DNA of 54,295 nt, from the NCBI GenBank assembly GCA_020845735.1, contig JADLFF010000035.1, forward strand, positions 1 to 54,295. The letters are read 5' to 3'. The stretch's first letter is position 1, and the number at the start of each line of letters is the position of its first letter. The notes under the pieces were generated by a model that saw nothing but the letters and a program-made list of their open reading frames with translations, was not told the origin of the DNA and searched no databases. This stretch comes from Dehalococcoidia bacterium (lineage in GTDB: Bacteria > Chloroflexota > Dehalococcoidia > UBA2979). A program made the position numbers and the translations under genes. This document shows positions 41,706 to 50,648 of the stretch, one piece after another.

Positions 41706-42173
41706 CTACGGCCGCCGTGCCGTGAGGCGCGCGCGTGCCTCGAAGCCGAGGGTGGCCCAGAACGCCCGGGCCGCGCCGTTCCGCTCGAGGATGGCCGCCT
41801 CCACAAGGCGCGTGCCGCGCGCACGGTGGTCGGCGAGGATCGCCTCGACGGCCGCGCGTCCGACGCCGGATCGGCGGAACCGTGGTTCGACGTAGAACTC
41901 GGTGATCTCGGCCACGTCCGTGCGGTCGTCGGGCCAGTCGGGGAGCGTCTGCACGACGGCGAACCCGGCGCGTTCGCCGTCCGCCTCGATCCACCACAGC
42001 TCGCGGCCGGAGCCCTCGAGGTCCTCGAGCAGGGCCGCACGATACGCCTCGACGGAGTGCACGCCCGCATCGTCGTCGAGAGCATCGAGCTCGGTGTGGT
42101 AGGCGGCGAACGCCTCGAAGAAGGCGTCTTGCTCCTCGGGGCGCACGTCCCGCAGCCGGACCGACGGTGCCAT
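41706..42173 (-). CDS. GNAT-family N-acetyltransferase
   Basis: 155 residues. VRLRDVRPEEQDAFFEAFAAYHTEL at the N-terminus; VAEITEFYVEPRFRRSGVGRAAVEAILADHRARGTRLVEAAILERNGAARAFWATLGFEA covers motifs D, A (R-x-S-G-V-G-R) and B. It ends 3 nt after mfd on the same strand, so it is probably the last gene of the mfd transcript. Substrate unknown. Confidence 0.9.
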   Translation of the reverse strand: MAPSVRLRDVRPEEQDAFFEAFAAYHTELDALDDDAGVHSVEAYRAALLEDLEGSGRELWWIEADGERAGFAVVQTLPDWPDDRTDVAEITEFYVEPRFRRSGVGRAAVEAILADHRARGTRLVEAAILERNGAARAFWATLGFEARARLTARRP

Positions 42174-42176
42174 GAG

Positions 42177-45100
42177 CTAGCGGGTGCCGGCCGCGGCCGG
42201 CTGGCGCGCGCCACTCGCGAGGAGGCGCAGCAGCAACTCGATGGAGCGCAGCCAGTCCTTGCCGAGCGCGTTCTTCGCCACGCGTACCTGCGACTGGCCG
42301 ACGCGCACCCCTCGAGGGAGGCCCGGGAGCGTGCGCTTCCCGAAGGCGGCACGGTCCGCCGACACGACCACCACCTCGTTGTCCTCCACCCGCACGGCGG
42401 AGACCTGCGCATCGCGCGCCGCGAGGCGGATGCGCACGAGAGCAAACAACTGGTGCAACGGCTGCGGGATCGCCCCCAGGCGGTCCGCCGTCTCGGTGAC
42501 CAGTGACTCGCACTCCTCGATCGAGGTGAGCGCGGCGATGCGCTGGTAGAGCGACAACCGCGCCTCAAGCTCCGGCACGTACGACTCGGGGATGAACGCG
42601 GAGGTCGGCAGGTCGACGGCGGGCGCTTTCGCCTCGGCAGTGGCGACGGGCGCGCGCCCCTCGTGGGCGGCACGCATCGACTCAACGGCCTCGGCCAGCA
42701 TCTTCGTGTAGAGGTCGAATCCGACCGAGGCGATGTTGCCGCTCTGCTCGGCGCCCAGCAGGTTGCCCGCGCCGCGGATCTCGAGGTCACGCAGCGCGAC
42801 CTGGAAGCCTGCGCCCAGCTCGCTCGCCTCGAAGATGGCCGCGAGGCGCTGCTGCGCCTCCTCGGTGAGGATGCGGTCGCGAGGATGGAACAGGTACGCC
42901 GAGGCCTGGTGCGCGCTGCGGCCCACGCGCCCTCGGAGCTGGTACAACTGCGCCAGTCCGAGGCGGTCCGCGCTGTCGACAATCAGCGTGTTGACGTTCG
43001 GGATGTCGATGCCTGACTCGATGATCGTCGTGCACACGAGGACATCGAATTCGCCCTCGGAGAACCGCTCCATCACCCGCTTGAGGATCGACTCCGGCAT
43101 CTGGCCGTGCCCCACGACGAACCGGGCCTCGGGGACCAGCTCGCGCATCCGATCCGTGAACGTGTCGATGCTCTGCACGCGGTTGTGCACGAGGTAGGCC
43201 TGCCCGCCGCGCTCGATCTCATGGAGGACGGCCTCCCGCACGAGCGAGTCGTCCCACTCCGCCACGTAGGTCTGCACGGGCTGGCGGCCTCCGGGCGGCG
43301 TGTCGATCGTCGACATGTCGCGGATGCCGGAGAGCGCCATGTGCATCGTGCGCGGGATCGGGGTCGCGGAGAGCGTGAGCACGTCCACCTCGAGGCGCAA
43401 GCGCTTGAGCCGGTCCTTGTGCGTCACGCCGAAGCGCTGCTCCTCGTCGATGATCACCAGCCCGAGGTTGGCGAACTCGATGCTGGGTTGGAGCAGGCGG
43501 TGCGTCCCGATCACGATGTCGATCTCGCCGGCCGCGAGGCGCTGGATGACATCGCGCGCCTCCTCGTCCGAGCGGAAGCGCGAGAGCACATCGATGCGTA
43601 CCGGGAACCCCGCGAGGCGTTCGCGGAACGTCTTCTCGTGCTGCTGCGCGAGGACGGTCGTGGGCACGAGGACGGCCACCTGGTACCCGTCCATCACCGC
43701 CTTGAACGCCGCTCGCAGCGCGACCTCGGTCTTGCCGAACCCGACGTCGCCGCAGATGACGCGGTCCATCGGCTGGGCGCGCTCCATGTCCGCCTTCACC
43801 TCGGCGAGGGCCGTGAGCTGGTCCGGGGTCTCCTCGTAGGGGAACGACTCCTCGAGCTCGCGCTGCCACTCGGTGTCCGGCCGGAACGCGTGGCCCTCGA
43901 GCATCTGGCGCGCGGCGTACAGCCGCACGAGGTCGGCGGCGACGAGCGCCACTGCCTCGCGGACCTTCGCTCGAGCGCGCGACCACTCCTGCGTCCCGAG
44001 CCGCGTCAGGCGCGGCGGGTGGTCGGAGGGCCCGACGAACCTCGAGACGCGGTCCACCTGGTCGATCGGCACGTACAGGCGGTCCTCGCCGGCGTACCGC
44101 AGCTCGAGGTAGTCGCGGTCCTCGTCGCCGACGGGCCGCCGCACGATCCCGCCGAAGCGCGCGATGCCGTGGTCGATGTGCACCACGAAGTCGCCGGGCT
44201 GCACCTCGGCGAGGAACTGCGACCGATGCGACTCGCGACGACGGAGCTGGCGACGGCGCTTCGTGAACCCGAACAGCTCGCGGTCGGTCTGGAGGAGGAT
44301 GACGTCGCTGGCGATGCCGACCTGCCAGCCCTCGGGGAGTCCGCCCTGGATGAGCGCGACCTCGCCGTCGGCAGGCGCGCTCTCGAGGTCTGCGCGCACG
44401 TGCGCATCCACGCGCTCCTCGCGCAGCACCTCGGCGAAGCGCTGCGCCTGCTGCGAGACGATCAGCACGCGGTCGCCGCGCTGCGAGCGCCGCCGCAGGT
44501 CCTCGGCGGCGGCCGGGAGGCGGCCCGCGTAGGCATCGGCGGTCTGGAACGGCAGCCGGAAGGAGCCGGGCTCCTGGCCGGTCACCCACCGGCCGAGGTC
44601 GGCGCGCGCCCCGTGCCGCTCGAGCGCGCTCTCGATGGTGGGGCCGGTGGCGTGCGGGTACGGCGTCGCGGCCCCGAGCTCGCCGCGCGTGGAGAGCTCC
44701 TCGCGACGCTCGCGCGCCAGCTCGTCGAGGTCGTGCAGCGCGGCCGCGACGTTCGACGACTCGTCGACGACGACGCGCCAGCCCTCGCGGGCATGGTCCA
44801 GCAACGTCGAGTGCGAGCCGAGCGGGCCGTACAACCCGGGCACGGGGAGCTCGCCGCGCTGCAGCGACCGGCGTTCGTCCTCGATCTCCGCGCGCGCGCT
44901 CTGCCGGCCGGGCTCGCCCACGTACTCCGCGATGTCGTTCAGCTCGTCGCGGGTGAAGAACCACTCGGTTGCCGGACCGATGTCAGCCCGCTCGAGGCGT
45001 TCGACCGTGCGCTGCGTGCCCGGATCGAACGCGCGGATCGACTCCACCTCGGAGCCCATGAACTCAAGGCGGTACGGGTTCGGTGCGTCCACCGGCCACA

Positions 45101-45671
45101 CGTCGACGAGGCCGCCACGGCGCGCCGCCTGTCCGGGCGCCTCGACCAGCGGTTCGACCTGATAGCCCGCCTCGACGAGGCTGACCGCGAACGCCTCGAG
45201 GCCCAGGCGCTGGCCCACATCGATGCGGCCGGGTCCCCTCGAGAGGTCCGCGGGGCGGACGGTGTGCTCGGCGACCGCGGCCGCGGAGGCCACGACCAGG
45301 ACTGGCTCGCTGCGCGCGAGCGCGGCGAGCACCGCGATACGGCGCGCCACCAGCGAGGCGTCGACGGCGTCACGGGCGTACGGCAGCTGCCCTCGCGAGG
45401 GGTAGTGGACGGCCTGGCCGCCGGTCCACGCCTGCAGCTGGTCGACGGCTGCCTCGGCGTCCACCTCGCGAGGCACGACGAGGAGCAGGGGCCTCCGCGA
45501 CTGCCGCCAGAGGAGCGCCGCCACGACGGCCTTCGCGGAGTCGGGGACGCCGAGCAGCACCGCGTGGCCCGCATCGAGGCGCGCGGTGATCTCGCCGAGG
45601 GGCTCGACGCGCTGGAGAACGGGAAGGAGGCTGCTCAGGTCCAGCGTGGGCTCCGATCGGCTTCGCGCCAT
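42177..45671 (-). CDS. mfd: Transcription-repair coupling factor
   Basis: Removes stalled RNA polymerase and recruits UvrA. 1164 residues, normal length. UvrB-like N-terminal region (GHAVLLGVPDSAKAVVAALLWRQSRRPLLLVVPREVDA), RNA-polymerase-interaction domain (LAEVQPGDFVVHIDHGIARFGGIVRR), helicase motor with Walker A VICGDVGFGKTEVALRAAFKAV, DEEQRFGVTHKDRLK, LTLSATPIPRTMHMALSGIRD and VLVCTTIIESGIDIPNVNTLIVD, and the C-terminal TRCF domain. The ATG at 45671 is chosen for homology; the upstream extension is Arg/Gly-rich. A TACAAT at 45731-45726 on this strand is a good -10 about 50 nt upstream. Confidence 0.96.
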   Translation of the reverse strand: MARSRSEPTLDLSSLLPVLQRVEPLGEITARLDAGHAVLLGVPDSAKAVVAALLWRQSRRPLLLVVPREVDAEAAVDQLQAWTGGQAVHYPSRGQLPYARDAVDASLVARRIAVLAALARSEPVLVVASAAAVAEHTVRPADLSRGPGRIDVGQRLGLEAFAVSLVEAGYQVEPLVEAPGQAARRGGLVDVWPVDAPNPYRLEFMGSEVESIRAFDPGTQRTVERLERADIGPATEWFFTRDELNDIAEYVGEPGRQSARAEIEDERRSLQRGELPVPGLYGPLGSHSTLLDHAREGWRVVVDESSNVAAALHDLDELARERREELSTRGELGAATPYPHATGPTIESALERHGARADLGRWVTGQEPGSFRLPFQTADAYAGRLPAAAEDLRRRSQRGDRVLIVSQQAQRFAEVLREERVDAHVRADLESAPADGEVALIQGGLPEGWQVGIASDVILLQTDRELFGFTKRRRQLRRRESHRSQFLAEVQPGDFVVHIDHGIARFGGIVRRPVGDEDRDYLELRYAGEDRLYVPIDQVDRVSRFVGPSDHPPRLTRLGTQEWSRARAKVREAVALVAADLVRLYAARQMLEGHAFRPDTEWQRELEESFPYEETPDQLTALAEVKADMERAQPMDRVICGDVGFGKTEVALRAAFKAVMDGYQVAVLVPTTVLAQQHEKTFRERLAGFPVRIDVLSRFRSDEEARDVIQRLAAGEIDIVIGTHRLLQPSIEFANLGLVIIDEEQRFGVTHKDRLKRLRLEVDVLTLSATPIPRTMHMALSGIRDMSTIDTPPGGRQPVQTYVAEWDDSLVREAVLHEIERGGQAYLVHNRVQSIDTFTDRMRELVPEARFVVGHGQMPESILKRVMERFSEGEFDVLVCTTIIESGIDIPNVNTLIVDSADRLGLAQLYQLRGRVGRSAHQASAYLFHPRDRILTEEAQQRLAAIFEASELGAGFQVALRDLEIRGAGNLLGAEQSGNIASVGFDLYTKMLAEAVESMRAAHEGRAPVATAEAKAPAVDLPTSAFIPESYVPELEARLSLYQRIAALTSIEECESLVTETADRLGAIPQPLHQLFALVRIRLAARDAQVSAVRVEDNEVVVVSADRAAFGKRTLPGLPRGVRVGQSQVRVAKNALGKDWLRSIELLLRLLASGARQPAAAGTR

Positions 45672-45831
45672 GCCAAAACGGGGCCGCCCCTGCGGGTGGC
45701 CCTGCTCAGAACCTCGACGACATCGATTGTAGCGCGACCATCCGAGTACGCCCGGCGCGTGCGGCCCGGAGCGGCCGCGCGTCACGTCTCGTCACGCTTC
45801 GGTCACTGCGTGGTGCGGCTGGACGAGGGCG

Positions 45832-46512
45832 TCAGGGGTTGAAGCGGCTCATCGCGGCCTCGATGCCGTCGGTGACCGCGAGCTCGATGGCGTCCGCCGC
45901 CCGTGCCACGGCCTCGTCGAGGCGTTCGCGCTCCTCGTGCGGCGGGGACGAGAGCACCCAGCCCGCGATGCGCTCGGGCTCCCGCACCGGCGCACCGTCG
46001 TCGTATGGCCGGTCGATGCCGATGCGGATCCGCGCGAAGTCCTGCGACCCGAGGGCTGCGATCACCGAGCGCATCCCGTTGTTCCCGCCGTGCCCGCCGA
46101 AGGCCCGGATCCGGATCTGCGCCACGGGAAGATCGAGCTCGTCGTAGACCACCAGCAACTGCCACGGCGCCAGCCCGAGGCGGCGCAGCTCGCCCTGGAT
46201 CGGACCGCCGCTGTCGTTGTAGTAGTTCGACTGCACGCGGCCGAGGTGCACGGTCCTGCCCTCGAGGGTGGCGCGGCCCACCTCGATCTTGCCCTGGCGG
46301 GAGAGCGACACGGCGTGCCGCCTCGCCAGCTCCCGAATGCACCACTGGCCCACGTTGTGCCTCGAGCGGGCGTAGCGGTCACCGGGGTTGCCCAGCCCGA
46401 CGACGAGCGCCGGGCGCCGCTCGCCGAGGGCTGGTGGCTCCTCGACCGGTGCGCGCACCTCGGGCTTCGAGGCGCCGCCTCGGAACTGCGCGAATCGTTC
46501 CCGCATTCCCAT
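45832..46512 (-). CDS. pth: Peptidyl-tRNA hydrolase
   Basis: Recycles tRNA by cleaving peptidyl-tRNA. 226 residues including a 35-residue N-terminal extension (MGMRERFAQFRGGASKPEVRAPVEEPPALGERR). Core motifs: LVVGLGNPGDRYARSRHNVG with the catalytic His, SNYYNDSGGPIQGELRRLGL with the Asn site, VVYDELDLPVAQIRIRAFGGHGGNNGMRSVIAALGS and FARIRIGIDRP. It lies 160 nt upstream of mfd, the pth-mfd order common in bacteria. Confidence 0.95.
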   Translation of the reverse strand: MGMRERFAQFRGGASKPEVRAPVEEPPALGERRPALVVGLGNPGDRYARSRHNVGQWCIRELARRHAVSLSRQGKIEVGRATLEGRTVHLGRVQSNYYNDSGGPIQGELRRLGLAPWQLLVVYDELDLPVAQIRIRAFGGHGGNNGMRSVIAALGSQDFARIRIGIDRPYDDGAPVREPERIAGWVLSSPPHEERERLDEAVARAADAIELAVTDGIEAAMSRFNP

Positions 46513-46605
46513 GCGGGCATCGTCCCCGCGCGCCTCGCGAGGTGCAACCGTCGCGAGGTGCAACCGCCCGCCAGTGGGGCAGCGGGCGGTCCGGCACGAC
46601 TCGTG

Positions 46606-47034
46606 CTAGCGGCAGCGCACGAAGAACCCCTGGCGGTCGGTCATCGAGGCGGGGAAGCTCGCGTTGACCGTCGCCGGCGCGCCGTTCACGTAGATGTACC
46701 AGGTACCGGCCTGGATCACGCCCAGCGTCTCGACGTTGCAGCCGGAACCCGCAAGGGTCGCGACCAGGCTCGTCGGCGTGTTCGCACCAAGCGCGACGAG
46801 CAGGCCCATGCCACCGGCGGCCGGCACAGTTCCGCTGATCCCCGCGGCGATCGGCGTCGCGGTGACGGTGGGGGTCGGCGTCGGGCTCGTGGTTGCGGTC
46901 GCGGTGGGCGTCGCCGTTGCGGTCGGTGTGGCGGTCGCGGTCTGTGCCGACGCGACCGACCACATCGAGGCCACCGCCACCAGGGCGACGAGCGGCGGAG
47001 CAGCGTACCGACTGAGGCTGGCAAACAAGCGCAC
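46606..47034 (-). CDS. Secreted protein with Thr/Ala/Pro-rich repeats
   Basis: 142 residues. A signal peptide (YAAPPLVALVAVASMWSVASA) is followed by about 30 residues of TATATPTATATP-type repeats ending TPTPTVTATP, then a globular part (GISGTVPAAGGMGLLVALGANTPTSLVATLAGSGCNVETLG) and a C-terminal GTWYIYVNGAPATVNASFPA...FFVRCR with two Cys that could pair. The repeat region is probably an O-glycosylated or flexible wall linker. GTG start with GAGGAGGGA about 5 nt upstream. A small hairpin GTGCTC/GAGCAC at 47053-47068 lies in the leader. Confidence 0.7.
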   Translation of the reverse strand: MRLFASLSRYAAPPLVALVAVASMWSVASAQTATATPTATATPTATATTSPTPTPTVTATPIAAGISGTVPAAGGMGLLVALGANTPTSLVATLAGSGCNVETLGVIQAGTWYIYVNGAPATVNASFPASMTDRQGFFVRCR

Positions 47035-47192
47035 GGATGGTCCCTCCTCTGTGCTCCCATGAGCACCTCGAGGGATCAACGTACGTGGGCACGCCTCGAC
47101 CCCGCACATCGATGCGCCACTGGATGTTGCAGTCGCGTCGTCAGATCGGCGGGTCCCGAGGGCGCACGCCCGGGCCGAGGAGGCCGCGGCGC

Positions 47193-47783
47193 TTACTCGG
47201 CGGGGACGATGGTGCGGAGGAGCTGGGACGTGACCGCCGTGAACCGGGCCGGCTCGGCGCCAGTCCGAGCGAGCAGCAGCGCACCCTCGAGGGCGGACGT
47301 CACCACGCTCGCCAGATCGGAGGGATGCGACTCGAACACGAACGCGCCCTCGGCGCGCCCCGCCTCGAGCAGCGCCGTCAGCCAGGTCTCGTTCAGCGCA
47401 AAAAAGCGGCGTATCGCCGCTTGCATCGACTCCGGGAGAGTCGCCCACTCCGCCGTGAAGATGCCACATAGACACATGCGCTCCTCGCGGAGCGCTTCCG
47501 AGTAGATCTCAACGTACTGGTGGAGCTTGTGCACGCTGGACGCCTCGAGGGCGGCGATGCCCTCGAGCTCCGACATGAAGCGGCGCGTGTAGCGCTCGAG
47601 CAGCGTCCGCCCGAGCTCGGCCTTGCTCGGGAAGTGGTAGTGGAGGCTGGCCTTGGTGACGCCGACCTCGACAGCCACATCGGCGTAGCTGAAGCCGTTG
47701 TAGCCGCGCGTCTCTGCGAGGCGTTCCGCGACATCAAGGATTCGCGTCGCAGTGCCCGTGCGTGTGCCAGGACGGTTGCGCAT
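47193..47783 (-). CDS. TetR-family transcription regulator
   Basis: 196 residues. N-terminal HTH: TATRILDVAERLAETRGYNGFSYADVAVEVGVTKASLHYHFPSKAELGRTLLERY, a classic TetR domain. The C-terminal ligand domain has ALREERMCLCGIFTAEWATLPESMQAAIRRFF. Ligand and targets are unknown. Its start codon is 7 nt after a TAATAT element with no ribosome site, suggesting a leaderless mRNA. Confidence 0.9.
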   Translation of the reverse strand: MRNRPGTRTGTATRILDVAERLAETRGYNGFSYADVAVEVGVTKASLHYHFPSKAELGRTLLERYTRRFMSELEGIAALEASSVHKLHQYVEIYSEALREERMCLCGIFTAEWATLPESMQAAIRRFFALNETWLTALLEAGRAEGAFVFESHPSDLASVVTSALEGALLLARTGAEPARFTAVTSQLLRTIVPAE

Positions 47784-47790
47784 TCTTGCG

Positions 47791-47796
47791 ATATTA
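47791..47796 (-). promoter_or_regulatory. -10 element giving a leaderless TetR transcript
   Basis: TAATAT on the minus strand, 7 nt before the TetR ATG. A TTCCGA 18 bp further upstream is a weak -35. The expected start site is at the start codon itself. Confidence 0.45.
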
Positions 47797-48012
47797 GCAG
47801 CTTACAATCGGTACTCGGAACAGGCCCCAGGGCGGTGCGCGTAAGAATGTGCCGACTTGCACGGTTCTTCATTCGTTATCACGCGCCTCGTGGGAGCGAG
47901 CGGGAAGCGACCGGGGGCGCGACTCGGTGCGCCCGGGGGGTGCCGTCCGGCCGTGCTCGCGCGCCGAGCCGGGCACGCGCCAGCCTCGGGCGGCCCGCCG
48001 ACGACACTTCGG

Positions 48013-48018
48013 TACAAT
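48013..48018 (+). promoter_or_regulatory. -10 element of the FmdB-type gene
   Basis: TACAAT (five of six) 34 nt before the GTG start. No clear -35. Confidence 0.4.
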
Positions 48019-48052
48019 CCTCGCCCACGCGATCCAGCAACGGAGTGCACCC

Positions 48053-48322
48053 GTGCCCATCTACGAGTACGCCTGCAAGAAGTGCGGCGAGACCACCGAG
48101 CTGATGCGACCCCTGGCGAAGCGCGACGACCGCGCAAAGTGCTCGCACTGCGGGTCGACCTCGACCGCACGCAAGCTCTCGATGTTCGCGGTGGGCGCGT
48201 CGGCGGCCATCGATGTGATGAGCGACGACTTCAGCCCCGAGGAGTACGGCGGTGGCGACGGCCACGGCCACGGTCATGATGACTTCGGCGGGCTGGGGAT
48301 GGGCGATGACTTCGACTTCTAG
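48053..48322 (+). CDS. FmdB-family zinc-ribbon protein
   Basis: 89 residues. It starts PIYEYACKKCGETTELMRPLAKRDDRAKCSHCGSTSTARKLS, the 41-residue FmdB regulatory domain with two CxxC knuckles. The C-terminal tail is rich in Gly, His and Asp (a GHGHGH segment and ending DDFDF), possibly metal binding. GTG start with GGAG upstream. Function of the family is unknown; some members sit with formamidase/amidase genes, none of which is here. Confidence 0.88.
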   Translation: MPIYEYACKKCGETTELMRPLAKRDDRAKCSHCGSTSTARKLSMFAVGASAAIDVMSDDFSPEEYGGGDGHGHGHDDFGGLGMGDDFDF

Positions 48323-48415
48323 CCGCACGCCGCCCCACGGCTCGCCGCGCTGAGGGGCCAGCGGGATCACCTCGCAGGGCCGTGACGGTGCCGTGACCAG
48401 TGCTGCGACGTTGCC

Positions 48416-48453
48416 GAGGCGCGAGTTCGTGCTGCAAACCGAACTCGCGCCTC
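48416..48453. terminator. Perfect 14-bp hairpin between convergent genes
   Basis: GAGGCGCGAGTTCG (48416-48429) and its exact complement (48440-48453) enclose a 10-nt loop, between the FmdB gene (+) and the SnoaL-like gene (-). Likely a bidirectional terminator; no T-run. Confidence 0.6.
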
Positions 48454-48466
48454 GAGGTGTCAGAGG

Positions 48467-48856
48467 CTAGGCCTCCGGCACCTTTGTGGAGTGGTACGCG
48501 ACCAGTTGCCACCGCCCCTCGAGGTCCACGAGAACGGCCGTGAAATGCGAATCGAACGCCACGGGCTTGTCGAGGGGGCCCACCACCATGTGGTTGAGCC
48601 CGTTCACGAGCACGACTCCGGGGTAGGACCGCGTCCAGAGCTGCTCGAAGTCCATGCGCTGGTTCCTGCGCCCGTCCCGCACCGAGGGGATGAGCTCACC
48701 TCGAGGTTCCACGCGCGCGTTCATGTGCGTGTACGTGAAGTCGGGTGCCAGGAGCTCCTCGAGGGCGTCTGCGTCACCGCTCACCATCGCGCGCGAGAAC
48801 GCCACGGCGCGGTCGACAGCCGCCTCGGTCGCGGTGTTCGCGTCTGCTCGGACCAT
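48467..48856 (-). CDS. SnoaL/NTF2-like small protein (DUF4440 type)
   Basis: 129 residues. ATEAAVDRAVAFSRAMVSGDADALEELLAPDFTYTHMNARVEPRGELI is the helix-cone start of the NTF2-like fold; the rest alternates beta strands (VVLVNGLNHMVVGPLDKPVAFDSHFTAVLVDLEGRWQLVAYHSTKV). Enzymes and binding proteins share this fold, so function is open. AGGAGGT lies 5 nt before the ATG, and a TAGTAT at 48907-48902 on this strand is a possible -10. Confidence 0.83.
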   Translation of the reverse strand: MVRADANTATEAAVDRAVAFSRAMVSGDADALEELLAPDFTYTHMNARVEPRGELIPSVRDGRRNQRMDFEQLWTRSYPGVVLVNGLNHMVVGPLDKPVAFDSHFTAVLVDLEGRWQLVAYHSTKVPEA

Positions 48857-48911
48857 GCTCGACCTCCTATCGGCAACGACCCGCTCGTCGGGGTCCGAGC
48901 AATACTAGGTG

Positions 48912-49652
48912 TTATCTCGCAGGGACGGCGTCACCGGAACGGTCGAGGGCACCGAACCCACGGCGCCACGGTCCCCGGGCGCGACGCAGGTACACCAGCC
49001 CTCCGAGGGCGACGAGCGCGGCCTCGACCATCGTGACCGCGCCGATCACCATCGAGACCTGGAACCAGAACTCGAGCGGGAACATCTGGATCAGCCGGTC
49101 GGTGGCGGGGTTGAGCTGCCACAGGTCGTTGCTGAACGAGAGCAGATGGAACTGGACGAACAGCTGCTCGAAGCCGACGAGCATCGCGGCCGCCGTCAGC
49201 CCGAGGAGGCTCAGCGTCATGAGGCCGGACACGACGAGCAGCCGCGCGAATCTTCGCAACGATCGCTCCCGTGACCAGAGCACTACAAAGCAGACATAAG
49301 CCGCGACATAGACGAACGACAACTCCTGGATGCGGAACACGCCCTGCATGAGGGACTTCACGTCTCGCATGTGGCCGATCTCGCGCGGGTTGAACAGGGC
49401 CACTTCCTCACCGCCGAGGTGCACGCGTGTATCGAGGGCCTGGCGGTCATCTCGGAAGTAGCGCGCGATGTCATGTGCGGCGGCATCCAGCTCGATCGAA
49501 CTGACGCCTGTGGTCGCGGCCACGTCGTAGAGGCGGAATCCGAGCGTCTGCACGCGCGGCTCCGAGGCGGCAAAGCGCACATTCGTCAGTACGAGGCACA
49601 GCGGCAGTGACAGCGCGAACAGGACGGAGGTGAGCCATCGCGCGAGGAGCAT
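48912..49652 (-). CDS. DUF1461 (TIGR01906-type) integral membrane protein
   Basis: 246 residues with about five hydrophobic segments: LLARWLTSVLFALSLPLCLVL, FRIQELSFVYVAAYVCFVVLW, LLVVSGLMTLSLLGLTAAAMLV, and MFPLEFWFQVSMVIGAVTMVEAALVALGGLVYL. The extracellular loop with DVKSLMQGVFRIQEL and FHLLSFSNDLWQLNPATDRLIQMFP are marks of this family. Function unknown. The ATG is 7 nt after a TATACT element. Confidence 0.85.
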   Translation of the reverse strand: MLLARWLTSVLFALSLPLCLVLTNVRFAASEPRVQTLGFRLYDVAATTGVSSIELDAAAHDIARYFRDDRQALDTRVHLGGEEVALFNPREIGHMRDVKSLMQGVFRIQELSFVYVAAYVCFVVLWSRERSLRRFARLLVVSGLMTLSLLGLTAAAMLVGFEQLFVQFHLLSFSNDLWQLNPATDRLIQMFPLEFWFQVSMVIGAVTMVEAALVALGGLVYLRRARGPWRRGFGALDRSGDAVPAR

Positions 49653-49659
49653 TGCGCTC

Positions 49660-49665
49660 AGTATA
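49660..49665 (-). promoter_or_regulatory. -10 element giving a leaderless DUF1461 transcript
   Basis: TATACT on the minus strand, 7 nt before the ATG of the DUF1461 gene; no ribosome site. Confidence 0.45.
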
Positions 49666-49780
49666 GGCCGGTGCGCCTTACGCACTCCGAGGGCTCCCGG
49701 GATCGTCCACAGGCTTGCGAACATCAGGTGCCACACCTAGGCTCGACCCGCCCGGCTTCCCGTGGGTTGGAGTACATCGC

Positions 49781-50626
49781 ATGACCCTGATTCTCGTGTC
49801 CGGCACGGCGCCAGGGGCGGGTGCCTCCACGGTGGCCGCAGGCCTTGCGCATCGCGTCGCCTACGCGGGGCATCGAGTGCGTCTCGAGCGGCTGGAGGGC
49901 GACGATCGCGCGGCCAGCGACGCCCACGCGTTCGGGCTCCTCGAGTTCGCGAACGCCTCGGGTGTGCCGCTCGCCGAGGGCGCCGTCTCCGACAGCCCCG
50001 ATGGCGTCACGATCATCGAGGCGCCGGCGGGCAGCGATGGTGCCGCGCTCGCGACGCGGCTCAAGGCTCGCCTCGTGCTCGTGGGTCCCGAGGGCACCTC
50101 GGCTCCGAGCGGCGGCGCGCTCATCGTCAATCACGCGCGGAAGCCCGGCACGGGCCGTCTCGCCGAGGACCGGCTGCTCGCCGCACCGACGGTGGGCGCG
50201 CTCATCGAGGCGAGTCGCGCTCGCGTCCTCGCGCGTTCCGAGGCGGGCGAGCAGGACGTGTGTGAGCACATCGTGGTCAGCCCGATCGCCTCGGACCCCA
50301 ACGACGCCCACTTCGCGAGGTACGCGCGCAAGGCGGTCGTTGCGCGCGCGGAGAAGGTGGACAGTGCCCTCGCAGCGCTGCGCACCGACACGCGCTGCCT
50401 GATCCTCAGCGGCGGCACCGACCCGAGCCCGTACATCGTGGACCGTGTCGCCTCGGACCGGCGGGTCACGCTGCTGCTGGCGCCCGAGGGCACGATCGAG
50501 ACGGTGCGTGACATCGAGGGGACGTTCGGGCGCAGCCCGTTCTCCGGCGAGGAGAAGGCCGAGCGCGCGGGCGAGCTCATGCGCACCGCCCTCAGTGACG
50601 AGGCGCTCGCGGCCCTGCTCGCCTAG
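49781..50626 (+). CDS. P-loop protein with DRTGG-type C-terminal domain
   Basis: 281 residues. The N-terminus LILVSGTAPGAGASTVAAGLAHRVAYAGHRVRLERLEGDD is a dethiobiotin-synthetase/CobQ-like P-loop (G-x-G-A-S-T, with Ser where most have Lys). The C-terminal part (EHIVVSPIASDPNDAHFARYARKAVVARAEKVDSALAALRTDTRCLILSGG) resembles the DRTGG domain found in the N-terminal half of long phosphotransacetylases. So it looks like a stand-alone Pta-type N-terminal module. Role unknown. It is upstream of acetyl-CoA synthetase genes at 52.7 kb, which may be coincidence. Confidence 0.7.
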   Translation: MTLILVSGTAPGAGASTVAAGLAHRVAYAGHRVRLERLEGDDRAASDAHAFGLLEFANASGVPLAEGAVSDSPDGVTIIEAPAGSDGAALATRLKARLVLVGPEGTSAPSGGALIVNHARKPGTGRLAEDRLLAAPTVGALIEASRARVLARSEAGEQDVCEHIVVSPIASDPNDAHFARYARKAVVARAEKVDSALAALRTDTRCLILSGGTDPSPYIVDRVASDRRVTLLLAPEGTIETVRDIEGTFGRSPFSGEEKAERAGELMRTALSDEALAALLA

Positions 50627-50648
50627 TTCGGCTGGCTCGCCTGCTCGA

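Noticed and set aside
43107-45842. 911-residue open frame antisense to mfd
   Set aside because: Mirror frame of the mfd coding sequence in high-GC DNA. Rich in Arg, His, Leu and Val without domain patterns, and mfd itself has every family motif.
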